Below, in pieces: positions 8,532 to 17,031 of a stretch of DNA of 64,000 nt. A program made the translations under genes and the position numbers. How positions within the stretch are numbered: the first letter of the stretch is position 1; every line of letters begins with the position of its first letter. Source of the DNA: Sporosarcina luteola (GTDB lineage Bacteria; Bacillota; Bacilli; Bacillales_A; Planococcaceae). Location: the NCBI RefSeq assembly GCF_023715585.1, contig NZ_JAMBOK010000001.1:1922001-1986000 (forward strand). Direction: 5' to 3'. The notes under the pieces were generated by a model. It made no database searches, had not been told where the DNA came from, and worked only from the letters and a program-made list of their open reading frames with translations.

Positions 8532-9239
8532 TCAATGACCCCCTTCGTGCAAATAGTCGCTCGCCTCAAACCACGCCGGAATTCCTGCCGTGAGCAAGCA
8601 GAGGAGACCGACTTCCGCCAACTCGTCTTCGGTCGCGCCATCCGAACGCGCCCTCTCCATCCACTTCCCCGCTTCCATTCCTCGTAGAGCGGTACTATTG
8701 ATGCCGACCATCAGCAAAGATTTCATCTTCGCACTGACGACTCCGCTCACCAATAGCAAGTCGTCCTGCAGTTCCTCCGGCGCTTTCAAGATGTTTAATA
8801 CAAACCATGTATCTTCATCATCTAAGATGGAGAGAAAATAACTTAACACATGCTCGTTGCATACTCCGTAAGGCATCTGTCCCTCAGGCAGTCCTTTTAA
8901 TGAAAGTGCATACTTCACGGATTGAATGCCAGTTTGCAGCGCTATGAGACCGCCATACCGGTACGCGACAAGCAAGTATTCAATCAGCTCCGGGATTGTG
9001 GCGCCCCCGTCGATCGCGCCTTTCGTATGATAGACCATGCTGCGTTCGTAGCTCCTCGCTGCATTGATTCCGACGAGAAGGAGGTCCTTTTCCTTGCCGG
9101 TTAAAAGCCCTTCCCCCATGATGGCGCTGCGCAAGGTAGTGTAATGATCAAGCGCATCCGGCCGATAGGCATGCATTTTTTCCACCCAACCAGGAACAGC
9201 GCCATACACTTCCTTGAAATAGTCCAATCCGCTACTCAT
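8532..9239 (-). CDS. Carboxymuconolactone decarboxylase (CMD)-family protein with two CMD repeats
   Basis: 235 residues made of two CMD-like halves: residues ~45-110 (KEKDLLLVGINAARSYERSM ... GATIPELIEYLLVAYRYGG) and ~165-230 (KMKSLLMVGINSTALRGMEA ... GATEDELAEVGLLCLLTAG). The AhpD-type CxxC/CxxxH residues are absent, so it is not a peroxidase. It is placed exactly where a catechol-branch operon would carry muconolactone isomerase, which is missing, so it may handle that lactone step; this is an inference. It overlaps the next upstream gene by eight bases. Confidence 0.85.
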   Translation of the reverse strand: MSSGLDYFKEVYGAVPGWVEKMHAYRPDALDHYTTLRSAIMGEGLLTGKEKDLLLVGINAARSYERSMVYHTKGAIDGGATIPELIEYLLVAYRYGGLIALQTGIQSVKYALSLKGLPEGQMPYGVCNEHVLSYFLSILDDEDTWFVLNILKAPEELQDDLLLVSGVVSAKMKSLLMVGINSTALRGMEAGKWMERARSDGATEDELAEVGLLCLLTAGIPAWFEASDYLHEGGH

Positions 9240-10083
9240 CCAAGATCACCCCATCCAAGAACTTCCGGATTTCATCTAAAATATCTTCTTGTTTCTCGAA
9301 GACCATCGTGTAATGATTGCTATCCGAATTGAACGTCGTCAGTTTCGATGTATGTTTTTTCGTTTCTACGTAATCCGCATCCGTGAAAAATGGCGGAAAT
9401 TGTCCGATTCCACCGTCCGCTTGAATGAGCAAAGTCTTACAAGCTATTTTCCCCATCACTTCAATCGGATTGAAAAAGTCAAAGCTGGCAAAGTCGTCTT
9501 CGATATTTTCATTCGCAGACTTGTGCATCCACCCGTTGCCTGTCCCATGGATTTCATACTCCACGATTTCCTGGACAGCGTCGGTCCATTTGATGCCTAG
9601 CCGTTTATATAGCTGCCGAAGCTCCTCGATATACGCCCGCTTCGATTCATACGTCTTGCGGAGCCTCCCGAGCGACGGTTTGACAATATCATGCTGGCGA
9701 CCCGACATCCGTGCGGCGCCGTCAAGCAAGACGAGGCCTTTCACCGACGGCAATTCGCTTGCTACAATTGCGGAAATGAAGGCACCCATTGAATGACCGA
9801 GCAATATCGGGTCTTTTATTCCCATAACCGCCATCAATTCTTTTATGTCCTCGGCATGGGAGAAGATGGAGGGGACGTCACCCATCTCCGAACTGTCGCC
9901 CCTCCCCCGTAAATCACAGGCGATGACTCGATAGTCGCCCTGCAAGCTTTGCGCGTAATGAAGCATGTTCTTATGTGTCCCGGTAAGACCGTGAAGCGCA
10001 ATGATCGTCCCCTTTTCGCCCGGGTAATCGACGATTTGCAAGTAACGTCCTTCCAGTTCAACTTTGTATTGTCGTTTTGTCAT
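9232..10083 (-). CDS. Alpha/beta hydrolase, probable 3-oxoadipate enol-lactonase
   Basis: 283 residues with the oxyanion motif ALHGLTGTH (residues 29-37), CDLRGRGDS, the nucleophile elbow LLGHSMGAF (Ser98) and a C-terminal histidine in DSNHYTMVF. A cap insertion (residues ~125-190) separates the two halves of the core. In this operon the expected substrate is 3-oxoadipate enol-lactone, giving 3-oxoadipate (PcaD/CatD step). The gene overlaps its neighbours on both sides by 4-8 bases, so it is part of a tightly coupled operon. A general esterase cannot be excluded from sequence. Confidence 0.8.
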   Translation of the reverse strand: MTKRQYKVELEGRYLQIVDYPGEKGTIIALHGLTGTHKNMLHYAQSLQGDYRVIACDLRGRGDSSEMGDVPSIFSHAEDIKELMAVMGIKDPILLGHSMGAFISAIVASELPSVKGLVLLDGAARMSGRQHDIVKPSLGRLRKTYESKRAYIEELRQLYKRLGIKWTDAVQEIVEYEIHGTGNGWMHKSANENIEDDFASFDFFNPIEVMGKIACKTLLIQADGGIGQFPPFFTDADYVETKKHTSKLTTFNSDSNHYTMVFEKQEDILDEIRKFLDGVILDE

Positions 10084-11627
10084 TCTTTAAAATAGCTCAC
10101 ATCGTCCGGGTTGATCCACGTGTCATTCGTCCAGCCGTTCAAGTCGTAGTCGCCCAAGCATTCTTCGGCGAACTTCTCGAATTGGTCCGCCTGCCCGCTC
10201 ATATTGGCGACGACCAAGTTTTCGAGCCGGATGTTTTCATGGTTGCCGGAGTAATTGCGCTCGTACAGTTCATGCCTGCCGCCATATTCCGTCCCGATGG
10301 CATCCCACAGCAATTTGATGAGCTTGATTTTTTCTTCTGCCCCTACGCCGTATGAACCGCGATATAGTTTATCCAACAGCGGACGCAGTTCAGGATTTTG
10401 AAAATCCTTTGAGCTTGACGGCTGCGCAATCAGGCTTCCCGCGACGACATTCTCGATAATTTCCTTCACCCGTGGCCACCCTTCGGACATGAACATCCGG
10501 TATGCGAGCCCGTAATTCAAATTCGGCAGCTTTGTCCCATTGCGCCCTTCATCCGGGTTCAGCGCCATCGCGTCGCTTAGCGCCCAGAACATGTTCTTCC
10601 AGGCAAGCACCTCGCCGACATTCACTTGGACGCCTCGGAATTGGTCAGAGCCGTTCATTTTGACCGCTTTCAGCAATAAACCCGAAACGAAGTCAAGCTT
10701 GACCGCGAGCCTCGTTACGCCGTGGAACGTAAATCTGTGAAGGAAGCCGCTATCCGCGAAAAAGCTGTTCGCTTTCTCCACGTCTTTGTAGATGATGATA
10801 TTCTCCCAAGGGATGAGCGCGTTGTCGAAAATGAGGACCGAGTCGTTTTCATCGAACCGGCTGCTCAATGGGTAGTCGAACGGACTTCCCATTACAGCGG
10901 CATTCATTTCATACGACGCACGGCTCACAAGCTTCACGCCCGGCGTATCCATCGCCGCCACGAAAACGAGCGCGAACTCCTCCTTCGTAATCGGCGCAGC
11001 GCCGTAATGGGCGACGAAATTATAATTCGTCAACGCAGATCCCGTCGCGACCATCTTCGCCCCGCTGACGATGACCCCTTGCTCCGTCTCCCCGACAGCC
11101 CGGACAAAAATGTCGGCAACCGCGTCAAGCGGCTTATGCCTGTCCACCGGCGGATTGATGATCGCATGGTTGAAGAACCAATTCCGCTCCTGCGCCTCCT
11201 TGTACCACCGGCGCGCATTGTCCGCGTACTTCCCGTAGTAATCCGGGTCCGCACCGAGCGTAGCGAGGAATGCCGCCTTGTAATCCGGCGACCTGCCCAT
11301 CTGCCCGTATGTCAGTCGTGCCCATTGCGCAATTGCATCGCGGGACTCCAATAAGTCCTGCGCACTCTTGTCCACACGGAAATACTTCTGCGTGAAGCCG
11401 CCATTCCCCGTATCCGTCTCAACCGTCAGGACTTCCTTCGTCTTCTCGTCATGCAATGCATCATACAGCCGGGCAATCGACCTCGCCGCATTCCGGAAAG
11501 CCGGATGCGTCGTCACATCCTTCACCTTCTCGCCATGCAGCCAAATTTCCCGCCCATCCTTCAAGCTTTCTAAATACTCCTTGCCTGTTAAAGGCAATAA
11601 CGTCTTCTTCTCCTGTTCAACTGGCAT
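10080..11627 (-). CDS. Flavin-dependent aromatic monooxygenase, HpaB / phenol 2-hydroxylase type
   Basis: 515 residues, typical of the large (oxygenase) subunit of FADH2-using two-component monooxygenases with an acyl-CoA-dehydrogenase fold. The family signature GTEYGGRHELYERNYSGNHE lies at about 455-475, with VSGAKMVATGSALTNYNF and the substrate-binding middle domain before it. It would ortho-hydroxylate a phenol using reduced flavin delivered by the reductase encoded upstream (11777-12238). Since the operon continues with catechol cleavage, phenol to catechol is the best guess; 4-hydroxyphenylacetate is the alternative. It is first in the leftward operon with GAGGAG before the ATG. Confidence 0.88.
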   Translation of the reverse strand: MPVEQEKKTLLPLTGKEYLESLKDGREIWLHGEKVKDVTTHPAFRNAARSIARLYDALHDEKTKEVLTVETDTGNGGFTQKYFRVDKSAQDLLESRDAIAQWARLTYGQMGRSPDYKAAFLATLGADPDYYGKYADNARRWYKEAQERNWFFNHAIINPPVDRHKPLDAVADIFVRAVGETEQGVIVSGAKMVATGSALTNYNFVAHYGAAPITKEEFALVFVAAMDTPGVKLVSRASYEMNAAVMGSPFDYPLSSRFDENDSVLIFDNALIPWENIIIYKDVEKANSFFADSGFLHRFTFHGVTRLAVKLDFVSGLLLKAVKMNGSDQFRGVQVNVGEVLAWKNMFWALSDAMALNPDEGRNGTKLPNLNYGLAYRMFMSEGWPRVKEIIENVVAGSLIAQPSSSKDFQNPELRPLLDKLYRGSYGVGAEEKIKLIKLLWDAIGTEYGGRHELYERNYSGNHENIRLENLVVANMSGQADQFEKFAEECLGDYDLNGWTNDTWINPDDVSYFKE

Positions 11628-11723
11628 AAATTCACTCCTCCTTGTCCCATTACACCTATACGTATGCCTGTCTTATAGGAAAAATGCCGAAGCAGGACAA
11701 AATGGCGTAATTTCATGCCGAAA

Positions 11724-11771
11724 TAAAAAACGACCGGCCGCCAGGGAATGCATCCTCTAGAAAGCCAGTCA
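11724..11771 (-). terminator. Terminator after the flavin reductase gene
   Basis: On the minus strand GACTGGC and GCCGGTC pair across a long loop, followed by GTTTTTTATTT. It separates the reductase transcript from the monooxygenase operon, whose promoter should lie between here and 11640. Confidence 0.65.
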
Positions 11772-11776
11772 TTTCA

Positions 11777-12238
11777 TCATATCTCCACTTTCGAAAACTT
11801 ACCGCCATAAAAAGCGAGTGGTGTCCCATCTTCATATGCAAACCGTTTCACTTTCCCGACAACAAGAACATGGTCGCCGCCATCATACTCCGCCCACGGT
11901 TCACATTCCAAATAGGCAAGCGAACCTTTAATCCGTGTGCCATCCCATTCAAAAGGTGCTGGATCTTGTGGCCTGCCCGCAAAATGCATCGCCGCATCCT
12001 GCTGTTTGTCCCGTAAAATGTTGACGGTGAATTGATTACCCTTCAAGTAAGGCAACGCTTTCGCCCGCTGATCCACCGACACAAGCACTAGCGGCGGATC
12101 AAGCGAAACCGAAGTGAAGGAATTCGCCGTCATCCCATGCTTCCCTTGCTCATGCGCACACGTCACAACAGTCACGCCCGTCGCAAACCGCCCGAAGCAG
12201 TTGCGCAGCTCCCGTATATCCAACGTTTGTTCATCCAT
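11777..12238 (-). CDS. Flavin reductase (HpaC/PheA2-like)
   Basis: 153 residues from ATG 12238, with AAAGGGGATGA upstream. The flavin reductase-like signature is complete: LRNCFGRFATGVTVVT, GMTANSFTSVSLDPPLVLVSV and the C-terminal DHVLVVGKVKRF. These enzymes reduce free FAD/FMN with NAD(P)H and hand it to a monooxygenase. The adjacent HpaB-type oxygenase is the obvious partner, although a terminator between the genes implies separate transcription. Confidence 0.9.
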   Translation of the reverse strand: MDEQTLDIRELRNCFGRFATGVTVVTCAHEQGKHGMTANSFTSVSLDPPLVLVSVDQRAKALPYLKGNQFTVNILRDKQQDAAMHFAGRPQDPAPFEWDGTRIKGSLAYLECEPWAEYDGGDHVLVVGKVKRFAYEDGTPLAFYGGKFSKVEI

Positions 12239-12343
12239 ACATTCATCCCCTTTCCAGTAATTGTTATATGATAAATCTGGACAAATGGACAACTCTTGCA
12301 TTTACTATATGCATGGTATTGGCCGGCATATGCCGATTAAGGG

Positions 12344-12640
12344 TTATCACCGACTTGGACATGTTTATCACCGACTTGGGCGAATTTATCACCGACTCGG
12401 CACTTTATCACCGCTCATGGAGCTGTTATCACCGCTTAGTAGCACTTTATCACCGCTCAAGCATCGATTATCACCATTTACGCATTGTTTATCACCGGCC
12501 GACCATTAATTACCACCTAAGTTGATCATGTCAACTGGTTTACCACCGATTCGGACGTGTTTACCACCGTTGCTCTGCACATTACCACCGATTCTCAGCA
12601 CTTTACCACCGAATCTCGACGCTTTACCACCGATTCCCCC
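12344..12640. repeat. Array B: fourteen units, TTATCACCG then TTACCACCG types
   Basis: The gap between the reductase gene and the permease gene is filled by 14 units, mostly 21 bp (one of 19, one of 30). The eight on the left begin TTATCACCG/TTATCACCA, the six on the right TTACCACC. The variable halves differ from unit to unit. Apart from this array and a terminator the 450-bp gap holds nothing I recognise except the promoter region of the reductase gene. Confidence 0.9.
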
Positions 12641-12650
12641 ATTTCCCCAT

Positions 12651-12683
12651 AAAAAACGCCGATCCCCCCAACAGGAATCAGCG
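12651..12683 (-). terminator. Terminator of the glycerate operon
   Basis: CGCTGATTCC pairs with GGATCGGCG on the minus strand and is followed by TTTTTT; it starts eight bases after the permease stop. Confidence 0.75.
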
Positions 12684-12690
12684 CTATCCA

Positions 12691-14037
12691 TCAAACTAGT
12701 ATCATCCAAAGAACCATCGTAACAACAATCGTTGTCACACCTTGCAGCAATGTCGCCATTGTCTGCGCCTTATACGCATCCGTCACTTTCATGCCGCTGA
12801 ACTCGGTGACGACCCAAAAGAAGCTGTCGTTCACGTGGCTCACCGTCATCGCGCCTGCACCGATTGCCATGACGATGAGGGCGAGTGGGATCGCTCCCTC
12901 AATTCCCATCGCCGGCAGCAACGGAGCAACCAACGTTGACGTGATGACCAACGCCGCAGTTGACGAACCTTGCGCCGTTTTCAGCGCTGCTGCAATGAAA
13001 AATGGAACGAGAAGGAAGAATGCGCCACCAGCCAATGCATCGAAATTCATCTCACCAATCAATTCAGCGACACCCGAGTTCGAAATGACTCTTCCGAACG
13101 CGCCACCCGCTCCTGTAATGAGCAATATCGGCGCTGCTTCTTTCAGCCCCTCCCCGATCCACTTCGTCAACGTCTCTTCATTCCATTTCGGCAGCAGCAG
13201 AAACGCGGCAAGGACACCTAATAACAAGGCAACTGAAGGCGCGCCTAAAAATTGAAGGAAGTTGTTGAAACCACCTTCCGCCAAAGTCAATTTTGCCACA
13301 GAACCGACGCCGATGAGAACGATTGGCAAAACGATCGGAAGGAACGCTTTGAACGTCGAAGGCATTTCGCCGAACGACTTAACGATTTCATCATAATCAA
13401 GACCGTTATCCTCTACATCTTCCAGCACGGAAATCTTCGTTCCGACCCTTACTGCCCATAAATAACCGACAATGACAGCAGGAATGGCGACGATAAGGCC
13501 GATCAAAATAATCGTGCCCAAATAATCTTCAGCCTTGATATTACCAGCCGCTGCAATCGGACCCGGCGTCGGCGGCACTAACGTATGCGTTGCATAAAGC
13601 CCTGTCGCAAGCGCAACAGCCATCGACGCAATCGCAACTTTCGCCCGCTTCGCCAAAGCTTTTTTCAAGCTGGATAAAATAATGAAACCAGAATCACAGA
13701 AAACTGGAATCGATACGATATATCCGATAATGGACATCGCCAATTGAGGACGTTTCTCCCCGATCAGGCGCAACACGACTTCCGCCATCCGGTATGCAGC
13801 GCCCGATTTCTCAAGTATGACGCCGATGATCGTACCCGCGACAATGACGAGCCCGATTCCTTTCATCAACCCTCCGAAGCCTTCGTTTACATTATCTACA
13901 ACGGTCAACAGTGGCATGCCGGATGTGATGCCGACGAAAAACGCTCCCGCTAGCAATGATAAAAACGGATGGACTTTGAACACAGCTGTCAGAACTACGA
14001 TGAGGACTACACTCAACGCAATCATTGCAAACAACAT
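12691..14037 (-). CDS. GntP-family permease (glycerate/gluconate)
   Basis: 448 residues, about 12 to 14 membrane segments, typical of GntP symporters. Family marks include the N-terminal hydrophobic pair (SVVLIVVLTAVFKVHPFLSL), DSGFIILSSLKKALAKRAK, LVPPTPGPIAAAG and the C-terminal AALIVMAIGAGAM-like segment followed by VSHVNDSFFW. It imports a sugar acid with protons. Because it lies three bases after a glycerate kinase gene, glycerate is the likely substrate. Confidence 0.9.
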   Translation of the reverse strand: MLFAMIALSVVLIVVLTAVFKVHPFLSLLAGAFFVGITSGMPLLTVVDNVNEGFGGLMKGIGLVIVAGTIIGVILEKSGAAYRMAEVVLRLIGEKRPQLAMSIIGYIVSIPVFCDSGFIILSSLKKALAKRAKVAIASMAVALATGLYATHTLVPPTPGPIAAAGNIKAEDYLGTIILIGLIVAIPAVIVGYLWAVRVGTKISVLEDVEDNGLDYDEIVKSFGEMPSTFKAFLPIVLPIVLIGVGSVAKLTLAEGGFNNFLQFLGAPSVALLLGVLAAFLLLPKWNEETLTKWIGEGLKEAAPILLITGAGGAFGRVISNSGVAELIGEMNFDALAGGAFFLLVPFFIAAALKTAQGSSTAALVITSTLVAPLLPAMGIEGAIPLALIVMAIGAGAMTVSHVNDSFFWVVTEFSGMKVTDAYKAQTMATLLQGVTTIVVTMVLWMILV

Positions 14038-14040
14038 TCC

Positions 14041-15177
14041 CTACACCCCTTTTTCTGTAATGAATTCCATCACCTGTTTTGTCTTCTTGCGCAAAAGATT
14101 GAAAGCATCCGCAATCGCTTCTTCCACGGACACATCTTCATCCATGATCGCGTGGACTTCCGTAAACAGCGGCGTCAATGCATCCCGACTTTCTGCATCC
14201 ACAGCCCCCGAAATGAGAATGACAGGCTTCCCTTCCCGATGCGCGGCCTGCGCAATGCCGAGCGGCGTTTTTCCGGAAAACGTCTGCACATCCGTCTTCC
14301 CTTCCCCCGTAATGATCAAATCCGCATCTTTCACTTGGCACTCAAAATCAATCGCTTCAAGCACGACATCGATCCCTTGCCGCATCTCACAATCGAAGAA
14401 CGCCTGGAATGCACCTCCCGCTCCTCCGGCAGCACCTGCACCTTCTTTCGTATGAAGGGCAATGCCTGTTTCTTTTTCAATCGCGTCGGCGAATTTCCGC
14501 AAATTCCGGTCAAGAATGTCCACGTCAGCCGGAGCCGCCCCCTTCTGCGGTCCGAACACAGCCGATGCACCGTCGCTGCCGACGAATGGATTTTTCACAT
14601 CACTCGCGATTAAAAACTCACTTTCCGCAATGCGGGCATCCCAATTTTCCCGATCAATGGAACGGATATGCTCGAGTCCGCCTCCCCCCTTCGGCAGTTC
14701 AATCCCTTCTTTATTCAACAAACGCATGCCAAGGGCTTGGAGGATGCCCGCTCCCCCGTCATTTGTTGCGCTCCCTCCGAGGCCGATGATGAATTTTCGA
14801 AAACCGCTGTCCAATGCATGTTTGATCAATTCACCGGTGCCGTAGGAAGACGCGGCGAGCGGATTCTTTTCATTTTCCTTCAATCTCATAAGTCCTGAAG
14901 CTTCGGCAATTTCGATGGCGCACGTCTCGCCGTCTCCGAGAAAGCCATATGTTGCGCTAATCGGTCTGCCTAGCGGGTCTTCCACAATCACAGACACGTA
15001 TCTACCATTCGTCGCATCGACCAAGCTTCTCATCGTTCCTTCACCGCCGTCCGCTGCCGGGAGCAGAACCGTCCGGATGTCCGGATCGACATCATGTATA
15101 CCTGCAGCCATCGCCTCGGCGGCTTCGATAGCTGTCAAACTTCCTTTAAATGAATCAGGTGCCACAATCACCTTCAT
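14041..15177 (-). CDS. glxK: Glycerate kinase (GlxK/GarK family)
   Basis: 378 residues from ATG 15177, seven bases after TAGGAGGTG. The start MKVIVAPDSFKGSLTA is the family's N-terminal signature; AADGGEGT, GLGGSATNDGGAGILQALG and ITGEGKTDVQTFSGKTPLG complete the active-site loops. It phosphorylates D-glycerate (to 2- or 3-phosphoglycerate), feeding glycolysis. With the downstream permease it forms a two-gene glycerate uptake and use operon under a divergent CdaR-type regulator. Confidence 0.93.
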   Translation of the reverse strand: MKVIVAPDSFKGSLTAIEAAEAMAAGIHDVDPDIRTVLLPAADGGEGTMRSLVDATNGRYVSVIVEDPLGRPISATYGFLGDGETCAIEIAEASGLMRLKENEKNPLAASSYGTGELIKHALDSGFRKFIIGLGGSATNDGGAGILQALGMRLLNKEGIELPKGGGGLEHIRSIDRENWDARIAESEFLIASDVKNPFVGSDGASAVFGPQKGAAPADVDILDRNLRKFADAIEKETGIALHTKEGAGAAGGAGGAFQAFFDCEMRQGIDVVLEAIDFECQVKDADLIITGEGKTDVQTFSGKTPLGIAQAAHREGKPVILISGAVDAESRDALTPLFTEVHAIMDEDVSVEEAIADAFNLLRKKTKQVMEFITEKGV

Positions 15178-15220
15178 CAAAGCACCTCCTAGACTACTAA
15201 AACGCTTACATTTAATTATA

Positions 15221-15271
15221 TGTTTTGAAAACAAAAATACATTATACTTAATGTATAAGTTTCACGTGAAA
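15221..15271. promoter_or_regulatory. Three palindromes in the glxK/cdaR divergent region
   Basis: TGTTTTGAAAACA (15221-15233) is a perfect 13-bp palindrome, ATACATTA-TACT-TAATGTAT (15237-15256) an 8-4-8 inverted repeat, and TTTCACGTGAAA (15260-15271) a perfect 12-bp palindrome. They lie between the divergent start codons, where a CdaR-like regulator would bind. Which one is the operator is not known. Confidence 0.55.
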
Positions 15272-15304
15272 ATGAAGTGGTTTTTTATACATGGGGGTGA
15301 ATTT

Positions 15305-16387
15305 TTGATTACGAAGAAGCTGGCAGAGGAAATCGTGGAACAAACGATGTTCAGGTTGGACAGGAATTTGAATGTGATGGATACGAATGGAGTAATCTTG
15401 GCTTCCGGGGAGAAAGAACGCATCGACCGCATCCATGAAGGCGCAGCGCATGTCGCTAAAACGAGACGACCGCTTTGGATAGATGAAGTGAATACAGCGG
15501 ATTGGCAAGGAGCAAAGCCTGGCGTGAATATGCCCATCTATTATAAGGACCGATTAATCGGCGTCATCGGCATTACCGGCCATCCCGATGAATTGAAAGA
15601 TATTGCAACGCTCGTTCAATTGACGACCGAGATGATGGTCCATCAGGCACTCATTACATCGGAAGCTGAATGGAAACAGAAGGCTAAGGAGCTCGTTTTT
15701 AAAGAGCTGATTGATAGCGGCCCGCTTACACCGATCGTCATCGACCGGCTCGTCTTATTGGAATTCAACATGACCGCACCTTATGTAGCGCTAGTAGTGA
15801 AAACAAATAATTTGCCTGAATCTCCTCAGCGATTAATTGAAACGATGGAAGAGCAATTCGAGATAAACACAACTCTAATCGGTCACTCCCAGTTGAATGA
15901 ATTGTTCATCGTTCTGTCCGTCGTGAAAATGTCTGTGCTTGAGTTGAAGCTGCAGAAAATCCTTTCTTTATTCCAAAAGGATTCCTCCGCTAAAATCGGC
16001 GTCGGGTTGCCAGTCAAGAACTTGGAGGGCATCTCCCATTCGTATGAAACAGCAAAGTATGCAATTGAGTACGGGAATTCGAATGAGCAAATCCATTACT
16101 TCTATGATGACATTGAGCTGATTGCTCTCTTAAAAAGTAGCCCATTCCAAATGAAAGAACGCTTTGCCAGGCGGATCCTCGCTGGATTGAACGAGCAGCT
16201 CATTGAAACGTTGGAAGCTTTTTTCGAACACGACCAAGTGATCGGCGAAACGGCAGCTGCTCTCGCCATCCACCGGCATACATTGACCTATCGCCTACGG
16301 AAAGTGAAGGAACTGACGTCATTGGATCCGACCCGCTTCCGGGACGCGGTCCTATTTCACATAGCATTGCTAGTTAGGGATGAGTGA
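15305..16387 (+). CDS. cdaR: CdaR-type sugar-diacid/glycerate responsive transcription regulator
   Basis: 360 residues if started at TTG 15305, which follows GGGGGTGA and gives the family's usual beginning (ITKKLAEEIVEQTMFRLDRN). An in-frame ATG at 15272 lacks a ribosome site. The N-terminal half is a diacid-recognition sensor domain (NVMDTNGVILASGEKERI ... DRLIGVIGITGHPDE), and the C-terminal end is the PucR/CdaR helix-turn-helix (ETAAALAIHRHTLTYRLRKV). Divergent from glxK, it most likely activates the glycerate operon in response to glycerate or a sugar diacid. Confidence 0.88.
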   Translation: MITKKLAEEIVEQTMFRLDRNLNVMDTNGVILASGEKERIDRIHEGAAHVAKTRRPLWIDEVNTADWQGAKPGVNMPIYYKDRLIGVIGITGHPDELKDIATLVQLTTEMMVHQALITSEAEWKQKAKELVFKELIDSGPLTPIVIDRLVLLEFNMTAPYVALVVKTNNLPESPQRLIETMEEQFEINTTLIGHSQLNELFIVLSVVKMSVLELKLQKILSLFQKDSSAKIGVGLPVKNLEGISHSYETAKYAIEYGNSNEQIHYFYDDIELIALLKSSPFQMKERFARRILAGLNEQLIETLEAFFEHDQVIGETAAALAIHRHTLTYRLRKVKELTSLDPTRFRDAVLFHIALLVRDE

Positions 16388-16403
16388 AAAGGGACTTTTG
16401 TGG

Positions 16404-16529
16404 TTATCACCGAATTGGGCGAGTTTATCACCGCTTATCGCATGATTATCACCGCTCATTCCGGATTTATCACCGTTCATAGCATGTTTATCACCGCTCA
16501 GACGGACGTTATCACCGTTTGTCTTCAAT
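16404..16529. repeat. Array C: six 21-bp units of TTATCACCG type
   Basis: Units start at 16404, 16425, 16446, 16467, 16488 and 16509 with no indel. All begin TTATCACCG; the following 12 bases differ strongly (for example AATTGGGCGAGT, CTTATCGCATGA, CTCATTCCGGAT). It lies between convergent genes. Confidence 0.9.
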
Positions 16530-16535
16530 TACCTA

Positions 16536-16577
16536 TTAAAAAGGAAAAGCAATGCGCCCAATAATCGGTGCATTGCT
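16536..16577 (-). terminator. Terminator after the 96-residue membrane protein gene (copy 1)
   Basis: AAGCAATGC and GCATTGCTT form the stem around ACCGATTATTGGGC, followed on the minus strand by TTCCTTTTTAAT. Nearly identical to the terminator at 16955-16995. Confidence 0.85.
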
Positions 16578-16588
16578 TCAATCATATT

Positions 16589-16879
16589 TTAATCGAAATA
16601 GCCCGTCATCCATCGAAATGTGAAAATGGCTCCTATAATGACGGCTGACCGACCGAGACTTTTAGTCGAAATCTTTTCTTCCTTCTTTCCCCGTGCAATC
16701 ATAAGTCCAAAAATCAGCAAAGCAGTTGGGAACAGTGTAATTAAAACAATCGGTTTAAATAAACTAACTAAAAGGGGAGGAACTCCTCCATTTGTGTCAA
16801 GAACATATACAGTTGCGATTGTCACGAAAGCGATAGTTGCTAAAATGCCAATTAGCCATTTTGCAGTTGTGTAATTCAT
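16589..16879 (-). CDS. Small three-TM membrane protein, tandem paralog 1
   Basis: 96 residues from ATG 16879 with GGGAGGTGCC upstream. Three hydrophobic segments; conserved with the next gene over its full length (TAKWLIGILA at the N-terminus, KSLGRSAVI and FRWMTGYFD at the C-terminus). The family is unknown to me. The pair, including the terminators, looks like a tandem duplication, and both lie downstream of the VWA lipoprotein gene. Confidence 0.7.
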   Translation of the reverse strand: MNYTTAKWLIGILATIAFVTIATVYVLDTNGGVPPLLVSLFKPIVLITLFPTALLIFGLMIARGKKEEKISTKSLGRSAVIIGAIFTFRWMTGYFD

Positions 16880-16954
16880 TGTAGGCACCTCCCATATTCG
16901 CAAATCTATAAAAGATGGATTTGTTTTAAGCGATTCCTTTTCACATTTAACCTT

Positions 16955-16995
16955 CAAAAAAGAGAAGCAATGCGGCCGATAATCGGTGCATTGCT
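16955..16995 (-). terminator. Terminator after the second membrane protein gene (copy 2)
   Basis: GAAGCAATGC and GCATTGCTCC around GGCCGATAATCGGT, with TTCTCTTTTTTG on the minus strand. Copy of the element at 16536-16577. Confidence 0.8.
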
Positions 16996-17031
16996 CCAAC
17001 CAAAACATCCATCATTATATTACCGTTTCTT

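Noticed and set aside
10722-11354. 210-codon Arg-rich frame on the plus strand within the monooxygenase gene
   Set aside because: Antisense shadow of a conserved gene; composition is that of a GC-rich antisense frame.
16404-16529. CRISPR array
   Set aside because: Conserved part is only about 9 bp, spacers would be 12 bp, no cas genes are present and other arrays have different repeats.
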